From an uncultured Methylococcaceae bacterium (GTDB lineage Bacteria; Pseudomonadota; Gammaproteobacteria; Methylococcales; Methylococcaceae), in assembly GCA_903910005.1 (NCBI GenBank), contig CAIVXW010000449.1, positions 1 to 18,316 of the forward strand: a stretch of DNA of 18,316 nucleotides, read 5' to 3'. Made by a program: the position numbers and the translations under genes. Position 1 is the first letter of the stretch, and every line of letters begins with the position of its first letter. Positions 14,207 to 18,316 of the stretch are shown here, piece by piece. The notes beneath the pieces were generated by a model, which worked only from the letters and a program-made list of their open reading frames with translations, had not been told where the DNA came from and did not search any database.

Positions 14207-14208
14207 AT
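14203..14208 (+). promoter_or_regulatory. Predicted -10 of surE
   Basis: TAAAAT lies 25 bases before the surE start and would give a leader of about 20 bases containing the AGAGGTG ribosome binding site. No good -35 is visible at 16-18 bases, so this is tentative. Confidence 0.35.
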
Positions 14209-14233
14209 GGCGTCCAGACACAGAGGTGAAATT

Positions 14234-14986
14234 ATGCACATATTACTGAGCAATGACGATGGTTATTCCGCCAGAGGCCTTTTGGCACTGGCGGATGCCT
14301 TGCGTCCCCTGGCCGATCTCACCGTGGTTGCGCCTGAACGCAACCGTAGCGGAGCCAGCAATTCGCTGACACTGGATCGTCCCCTCAGCATCCATCATAT
14401 GGATAACGGCTTCATCAAGGTGGACGGCACCCCGACGGATTGCGTCCACCTGGCCATTACCGGCATGCTGGAGCGGGAACCTGACATGGTGTTTGCGGGC
14501 ATCAATCACGGAGCCAATCTGGGTGATGACGTGATTTATTCGGGCACGGTGGCGGCGGCTACCGAGGGACGCTTTCTCGGATTACCGGCCATCGCCATTT
14601 CGCTGGCGTCGCACCATCCGGTTCACTTTGACACTGCCGGGCAAGTGGCCGTCCTGCTGCTGGAGGAGATTCTCCGCAATCCCCTGCCGACCGATACCAT
14701 CCTCAACGTCAATGTACCGGACATCCCCTTTGAGACCATTCAGGGGTTTGAGGCGACCCGGCTGGGTCAGCGTCACCGGGCCGAACCCGCCATTCGCACC
14801 ACCGATCCCAGGGGCCGGGAGATTTACTGGGTGGGGGCAGCCGGCCCGGAGCAGGATGCAGGCAGCGGAACCGACTTCCACGCCATACGTCACCACCGGG
14901 TCTCGGTAACGCCGTTACGGATCGACCTGACCCGTTACGACAGCCTGGAATCCCTGGCGGACTGGCTGCCCGGGGTTGGTCAGTGA
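14234..14986 (+). CDS. surE: 5'/3'-nucleotidase SurE
   Basis: SurE is a metal-dependent nucleoside monophosphatase and exopolyphosphatase linked to stationary-phase survival. The product (250 aa, normal length) starts MHILLSNDDGYSARG with the metal-binding Asn7/Asp8/Asp9 cluster, then NRSGASNSLT (Ser39) and FAGINHGANLGDDVIYSGTVAAATEG, all family hallmarks. The frame is open upstream to 14198, but the ATG at 14234 gives the conserved N-terminus and has AGAGGTG at a good distance. Its stop overlaps the pcm start (TGATG). The surE-pcm pairing is common in gammaproteobacteria. Confidence 0.96.
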   Translation: MHILLSNDDGYSARGLLALADALRPLADLTVVAPERNRSGASNSLTLDRPLSIHHMDNGFIKVDGTPTDCVHLAITGMLEREPDMVFAGINHGANLGDDVIYSGTVAAATEGRFLGLPAIAISLASHHPVHFDTAGQVAVLLLEEILRNPLPTDTILNVNVPDIPFETIQGFEATRLGQRHRAEPAIRTTDPRGREIYWVGAAGPEQDAGSGTDFHAIRHHRVSVTPLRIDLTRYDSLESLADWLPGVGQ

Positions 14987-15654
14987 TGGATCTGAGGTTA
15001 CAGGGCATTGGCATGACCTCGCCCAGAACCCGGGAGCGTATGGTTAACCGCATCCGGGAACTGGGCGTAACCCATGCCGCAACCCTGGCGGCCCTGCTGG
15101 ATACCCCCCGGCACATCTTTGTCGAGGAGGCTCTGGCCAGCCGGGCGTACGACGATACCGCCCTCCCCATTGGATTCAACCAGACCATTTCCCAGCCCTA
15201 CATTGTGGCCCTGATGACTCAACTGCTGCTGGAAGCAGGTCTGCCCGATAAAGTGCTGGAGGTCGGCACCGGTTCGGGTTATCAAACCGCCATTCTGGCC
15301 CGGCTGGTCAAACGGGTTTATACGGTAGAACGGATCCTGCCCCTGCAGCAGCGGGCACGGGATCGTCTGGACATGCTTCAAATCCGCAATGTACGCATGA
15401 AGCACAGTGATGGCTGCTGGGGCTGGAAAGGCTATGCCCCCTATCCGGCGATTCTGGTGACCGCAGCCCCGGTTGAGATTCCCGAGCCGCTATTGGCCCA
15501 ACTGGCCCCGGGTGGGGTTATGGTGATCCCGGTAGGGGAGGGGCGATCACAGGTGTTGCAGCGGATCCACCACACCGAGACGGGGTTCCAGGTTGAATCC
15601 ATTGCTCCGGTGACCTTCGTCCCCCTGATACCGGGTTTGCCTGATCAAGAGTAG
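14986..15654 (+). CDS. pcm: Protein-L-isoaspartate O-methyltransferase
   Basis: Pcm methylates abnormal isoaspartyl residues with S-adenosylmethionine so that they can return to aspartate, a protein repair step. The 222-residue product has the substrate-side motif PIGFNQTISQPYIVA (about 61-75) and the SAM motif VLEVGTGSGYQTAILA (about 90-105). ILVTAAPVEIPEPLLAQLAPGG and VMVIPVG follow in the usual places. The ATG at 14986 overlaps the surE stop by one base. A GTG at 14983 in the same frame is possible, and a later ATG (residue 11) would match shorter homologues. Confidence 0.95.
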   Translation: MDLRLQGIGMTSPRTRERMVNRIRELGVTHAATLAALLDTPRHIFVEEALASRAYDDTALPIGFNQTISQPYIVALMTQLLLEAGLPDKVLEVGTGSGYQTAILARLVKRVYTVERILPLQQRARDRLDMLQIRNVRMKHSDGCWGWKGYAPYPAILVTAAPVEIPEPLLAQLAPGGVMVIPVGEGRSQVLQRIHHTETGFQVESIAPVTFVPLIPGLPDQE

Positions 15655-15660
15655 CGCGGC

Positions 15661-15744
15661 CTGGGAGTGCTGCCTGGGAGTGCTGCCTGGGAGCGCGGCC
15701 ATCCTGGCCGCCGGTAGGAGCGGGCGAGTGCCTACCGCCTACCG
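15661..15744. repeat. 13-bp tandem repeat and two adjoining hairpins (REP-like) after pcm
   Basis: CTGGGAGTGCTGC occurs at 15661-15673 and 15674-15686, with a variant CTGGGAGCGCGGC at 15687-15699. The variant runs into a perfect hairpin, GCGGCCA (15695-15701), TCC loop, TGGCCGC (15705-15711). A second hairpin follows: CGGTAGG (15712-15718) with CCTACCG (15731-15737), whose right arm is repeated at 15738-15744. Such GC-rich extragenic palindromes are frequent in gammaproteobacteria. No T-run follows, so a terminator role is not supported. Confidence 0.65.
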
Positions 15745-15787
15745 CATGCGGCGGAGCAAGTTTCGCCAGACGTTAAATTCAACCATC

Positions 15788-16405
15788 ATGGAATCCACAT
15801 TCTCCACCGCCCTGCAATGGCTGGTAGGCACCCTGTCCGACTGGGGCTATACCGGCATTTTTTTACTGATGGCCCTGGAAAGCTCGGTCTTTCCCGTACC
15901 CAGTGAGCTGGTCATGCCGCCAGCCGGTTATCTGGTTCAGCAAGGCCGGATGGATCTGGCACTGGTCATACTCAGCGGAACCCTGGGCAGTCTGGCCGGT
16001 GCCTACGCCAATTATTTTGCTGCCCTGTACCTGGGGCGTCCGTTCCTGCTGCGTTATGGTCACTATCTGGGGATCAGCCGTAAACGCTTCATGCAGGTCG
16101 AGTCCCATTTTCTGACCCACGGCGGGATTTCGACCTTCGTTGGTCGGCTGTTGCCGGTGGTTCGCCACCTCATTTCGCTGCCTGCCGGACTGGCCCGGAT
16201 GAATCATCTGGCCTTCAGTCTCTACACCCTGACCGGTGCCTGCCTGTGGGTGTCAGTCCTGACCGGCATCGGCTATGTCATGGGTGAAAACCGTGATTTA
16301 CTGATGCGGTATGCCCATCAGGCCGTGCTGGCCATGTTGGGCTTGAGCTTTCTGGCCGTGGTGATTTACGCTGCGGTGAGGCGGCGACGGGCAACGGGCA
16401 ATTGA
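15788..16405 (+). CDS. DedA-family inner-membrane protein (YqaA/SNARE-associated type)
   Basis: The 205-residue hydrophobic protein has the DedA hallmarks: LESSVFPVPSELVMPPAGYL in the N-terminal re-entrant region and FVGRLLPVVRHLISLPAGLARM, the conserved G-R-x(2)-P-x(2)-R-x(4)-P-A-G stretch. Four to five hydrophobic segments and a basic C-terminus (RRRRATGN) are visible. Members act as lipid flippases or affect membrane potential and drug tolerance; the exact role here is unknown. The frame is open back to 15680, but that part is REP-like DNA, so the ATG at 15788 is used even though no clear ribosome binding site precedes it. It follows surE-pcm on the same strand. Confidence 0.85.
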   Translation: MESTFSTALQWLVGTLSDWGYTGIFLLMALESSVFPVPSELVMPPAGYLVQQGRMDLALVILSGTLGSLAGAYANYFAALYLGRPFLLRYGHYLGISRKRFMQVESHFLTHGGISTFVGRLLPVVRHLISLPAGLARMNHLAFSLYTLTGACLWVSVLTGIGYVMGENRDLLMRYAHQAVLAMLGLSFLAVVIYAAVRRRRATGN

Positions 16406-16439
16406 CGAATCCGGCATGACACCCTAACCTTTTGCAAAG

Positions 16440-16592
16440 GTCTGGGCGGAACCGCGCTTACCAGGGGGCGTCGCTGGCGTGTGTGGTGGTTCCCGCCATT
16501 GAACAACCCGACAGGTGGAAAGCCTGCACTCATTACCGTGGCTGTCGTTTTGCGGTCGTTATCCCTCCCTGCCCCGAAGGGTAACGTGAATT
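16440..16592 (+). repeat. Dispersed hairpin element, copy D (degenerate)
   Basis: Read on the plus strand this matches the minus-strand reading of copies A-C. ACAGGTGGAAAGCCTGC (16511-16527), a CCGTGGCTGTCG block, CGTTATCCCTCCC (16557-16569) and a weak CCCCGAAGGG palindrome follow in the same order, then GTAACGTGAA in place of the GTAACTGATGAA found at copy A. The stem at 16511-16527 has an A-C mismatch, no start codon or Shine-Dalgarno follows, and the far end is vague. The rest of the 16406-16783 gap has an inverted repeat TGGCGAAT (16621-16628) / ATTCGCCA (16722-16729) and no convincing gene until 16784. Confidence 0.55.
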
Positions 16593-16783
16593 CGGGATAA
16601 GGCGCGGGGGCAGATGTCAATGGCGAATGGGAGCATGGATTACTGGTTGGTATGCGGCACTGACTCGCCACTAACCCCACCGAACCCTCAGAATGGCAGT
16701 ACTCCCGGGATACCACTGGCTATTCGCCACTTACCATTCACCTTGCCCTTAACCCGAACTGACGTTGAAGGACAGGGTTTCTC

Positions 16784-16864
16784 ATGGAGTCACTGATGAA
16801 GACCCATCCGGTCGTACTCACGGATGCTGAAATGGCTACGATTTTCCAGGCCTGTCTGGCATGA
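16784..16864 (+). CDS. Small ORF (26 aa) upstream of and overlapping the membrane-anchored protein gene
   Basis: The ORF reads MESLMKTHPVVLTDAEMATI followed by FQACLA and stops at TGA 16862-16864, overlapping the next ATG as ATGA. AAGGACAGGG lies about 7-15 bases upstream, a better ribosome binding site than the downstream gene has. A second ATG at 16796 is possible. It could be a leader peptide that brings ribosomes to the next gene, or a small protein. It resembles nothing I recognise and could be chance. Confidence 0.4.
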   Translation: MESLMKTHPVVLTDAEMATIFQACLA

Positions 16865-18114
16865 GAATGGCGGTACCTGTCTGCCAGGGGCGAGCCTTAC
16901 AGCTTGTCGGTCTGTGCGCCGGTATGCTGATCATGCTGTTGATCATCCTGTGCCTGCTGATTCTGGATACCCGGCCTGAACTGGACGATTCTCCCGGAGC
17001 CAGCCCTGAATTCCGGGGGACGCCCAACCGATTGCTGCAGCAGATCGTTCGCCCTGACGAACATGACCCCGCCATGAGGCAACTGGTGCTGTCAACCCGG
17101 GACATTGAAACGGTTGCCGTCTGGTTGCTGGCTCGCCGCCAGACCGAAGGGCGGATTCAATGTGGTACCGATGCGCCCCGATTGACCTGTCAATTGTCGG
17201 TTCGACTGATGGCCGGTGTGCCTCTATTCCTGAATGCTGCCGTCAACCTGGAGGACACCCCTGAGTCGCCCCGACTGCTCTGTCTGCGACTGGGACGTCT
17301 CCGCCTTGCCACTGGCTGGATCAGAACCGTGCTGGAACCCCTGGCCAGACTGGCCGGCTTTGGCCATTACCTGCGTTTATGGGAGCAACGGGTGACCGGC
17401 CTGCATATTCGGCAGGACTCACTGCATGTGTCGCTGCTCTGGAAGGATGAATGGCTTGATCTGGCTGAAAACTGGGTGGAAGACTGGGTCAGCCGGGAAC
17501 GTTACCTGATTTACCAGCGTGCGTTGCACCGAACGCTGGCTGCAAGTAACCACACCCGTTTTGTGCGCCTCGGCCACCTGGTACAGGCCTTGTTCAGCCT
17601 GGCTCGGGATCGTTCCCGTCAGGGACACCCGGCTACTCTTGAAAATGCCGCCGTGATTCGGGCACTGAATGCCCATGTCAATGGCAGGAACAGGGATAAT
17701 GATCGTCTGCAGGTGCTGCTCAGGGGGCGGGTTGATACCGCCCGGCATTTCCTGGCCGCAGCGGCACTGGCACTGGCAGGCAATGGCGAGTTCAGCCACA
17801 TTCTGGGACTGGCGAAGGAGTTGAATGACACCCATGGCAGCAGTGGTTTCAGTTTCGTTGATCTGGCGGCTGATCGCTCGGGTCTTGTGTTTGCGAAGGT
17901 TGCCACCGCAACCGAAACCACCGCCCGCATCATTCAGGGATTGTTGAGTCAGAGTCCTGACGAGGCCCGCTTCATGGCCGATACCCGTGATTTGCCGGAA
18001 CATCTCGCGATGCCGGACTTTGCGAGTCCGGAATACTCGGCCCTGGAGCGGTTGATTGAAAACCGGGTGGCCGCACTGGCCATCAGTGGCAACGTTACGG
18101 CGTCCTCGCCCTGA
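16861..18114 (+). CDS. Membrane-anchored protein of unknown function
   Basis: The 417-residue product has one strong hydrophobic segment near the N-terminus (about residues 13-35) after a short basic stretch, so it is probably anchored in the inner membrane with the bulk outside the cytosol. Residues 95-200 look beta-rich with two Cys (101, 110), and residues 210-320 are helical. A conspicuous motif HGSSGFSFVDLAADRSGLVFA (325-345) is followed by a helix (TTARIIQGLLSQ). I have the impression that this SGFSFxDLAADR motif recurs in unnamed gammaproteobacterial proteins, but cannot verify it. No catalytic signature is seen. It depends for translation on the overlapping small ORF or a poor start of its own; the ATG at 16867 is an alternative. 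It converges on the regulator gene with four bases between stops. Confidence 0.75.
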   Translation: MRMAVPVCQGRALQLVGLCAGMLIMLLIILCLLILDTRPELDDSPGASPEFRGTPNRLLQQIVRPDEHDPAMRQLVLSTRDIETVAVWLLARRQTEGRIQCGTDAPRLTCQLSVRLMAGVPLFLNAAVNLEDTPESPRLLCLRLGRLRLATGWIRTVLEPLARLAGFGHYLRLWEQRVTGLHIRQDSLHVSLLWKDEWLDLAENWVEDWVSRERYLIYQRALHRTLAASNHTRFVRLGHLVQALFSLARDRSRQGHPATLENAAVIRALNAHVNGRNRDNDRLQVLLRGRVDTARHFLAAAALALAGNGEFSHILGLAKELNDTHGSSGFSFVDLAADRSGLVFAKVATATETTARIIQGLLSQSPDEARFMADTRDLPEHLAMPDFASPEYSALERLIENRVAALAISGNVTASSP

Positions 18115-18118
18115 ACCG

Positions 18119-18316
18119 TCAGAGGGTTCTGACCGGTTCGGGGTACAGTTCTTCCAGGTGTATGGTTTCCCCCTTTGACTCGGCATAGCGTTTGAACCGC
18201 CAGGCGATATCAATGCTGGGTTGCCGCAGTCCGGCCTCATAGTTGCCGACCGCACCTTGTGCTATTTTCAAGGCGGCGGCCAGTTGGGCCTGACTCAACC
18301 CGTGTCGACTTCTGAA
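18119..18316 (-). CDS. Cro/CI-type helix-turn-helix regulator, C-terminal part (runs off right edge)
   Basis: The visible 65 residues contain a typical HTH_3 fold, RHGLSQAQLAAALKIAQGAV then GNYEAGLRQPSIDIAWRFKRYA, with the recognition helix at AQGAVGNYEAG, and end in a short tail ...EELYPEPVRTL. The start lies beyond the window. Such small proteins repress phage, toxin-antitoxin or housekeeping promoters; the target cannot be told from here. The stop is four bases from that of the convergent membrane-protein gene. Confidence 0.8.
   Translation of the reverse strand, partial: FRSRHGLSQAQLAAALKIAQGAVGNYEAGLRQPSIDIAWRFKRYAESKGETIHLEELYPEPVRTL

Noticed and set aside
13934..14233. Zur or Fur operator in front of the ZIP gene
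   Set aside because: No AT-rich palindrome of the expected form was found; the palindromes present are GC-rich and belong to the repeat.
13933..14253. 106-aa minus-strand ORF covering the ZIP/surE gap
   Set aside because: It consists of repeat C translated, is rich in Pro and Arg, and runs through the predicted promoters.
15661..15699. Tandem 13-mers considered as a CRISPR array
   Set aside because: The units are directly adjacent with no spacers, and no cas genes are nearby.
16614..16796. 60-aa plus-strand ORF in the gap before the membrane-anchored protein
   Set aside because: There is no ribosome binding site, it is low in helix or strand character, and it overlaps the better small ORF at 16784 in another frame.
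17419..18255. 278-aa minus-strand ORF across the membrane-anchored protein gene
   Set aside because: It is antisense to the 417-aa plus-strand gene, which has a hydrophobic anchor and a coherent protein composition, and it also overlaps the HTH gene in another frame.

Overview
The window looks like a chromosomal segment of a moderately GC-rich gammaproteobacterium; the genus cannot be read from the sequence. The evidence is a housekeeping core in typical proteobacterial order: rpsB-tsf-pyrH-frr-uppS-cdsA-dxr on the minus strand, with map-glnD transcribed divergently from the rpsB promoter. A surE-pcm-DedA run lies on the plus strand further right.

Layout. Positions 1-5101 (minus) hold translation and envelope genes: ribosomal protein S2, EF-Ts, UMP kinase, ribosome recycling factor, undecaprenyl-PP synthase, CDP-diglyceride synthase and the first 14 codons of DXP reductoisomerase. 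A good sigma70 promoter and a structured leader precede rpsB, and an intrinsic terminator/attenuator lies between rpsB and tsf. Positions 5366-8765 (plus) hold methionine aminopeptidase and the PII uridylyltransferase GlnD. Positions 8867-13933 (minus) hold the accessory part: a GufA-type ZIP metal transporter, then three genes with overlapping ends encoding an aromatic-amino-acid-decarboxylase-like PLP enzyme, an ATP-grasp-like protein and a second fold-type-I PLP enzyme related to class V aminotransferases. The three enzymes look like a small biosynthetic module of unknown product. Positions 14234-16405 (plus) hold SurE nucleotidase, protein-L-isoaspartate methyltransferase and a DedA-family membrane protein. 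Positions 16784-18114 (plus) hold a 26-codon ORF overlapping by ATGA a membrane-anchored protein of unknown function. A Cro/CI-type regulator on the minus strand runs off the right edge.

The most unusual signal is a dispersed, hairpin-rich element of about 80-220 bp in four copies (A 3182-3264, B 12855-12988, C 13934-14151, D about 16440-16592). Copies A, B and C end exactly six bases before an annotated start codon and contribute a Shine-Dalgarno-like sequence to the downstream gene: pyrH, the decarboxylase gene and the ZIP gene. In all three the start codon reads ATGAA. The element therefore sits next to a constant TTCAT, like the target-specific insertion of IS200/IS605-type elements. Alternatively it is a cis-acting RNA: a GC hairpin plus a T-run precedes the ribosome binding site. 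One copy sits inside the essential tsf-pyrH operon, and two lie at the head of the accessory cluster.
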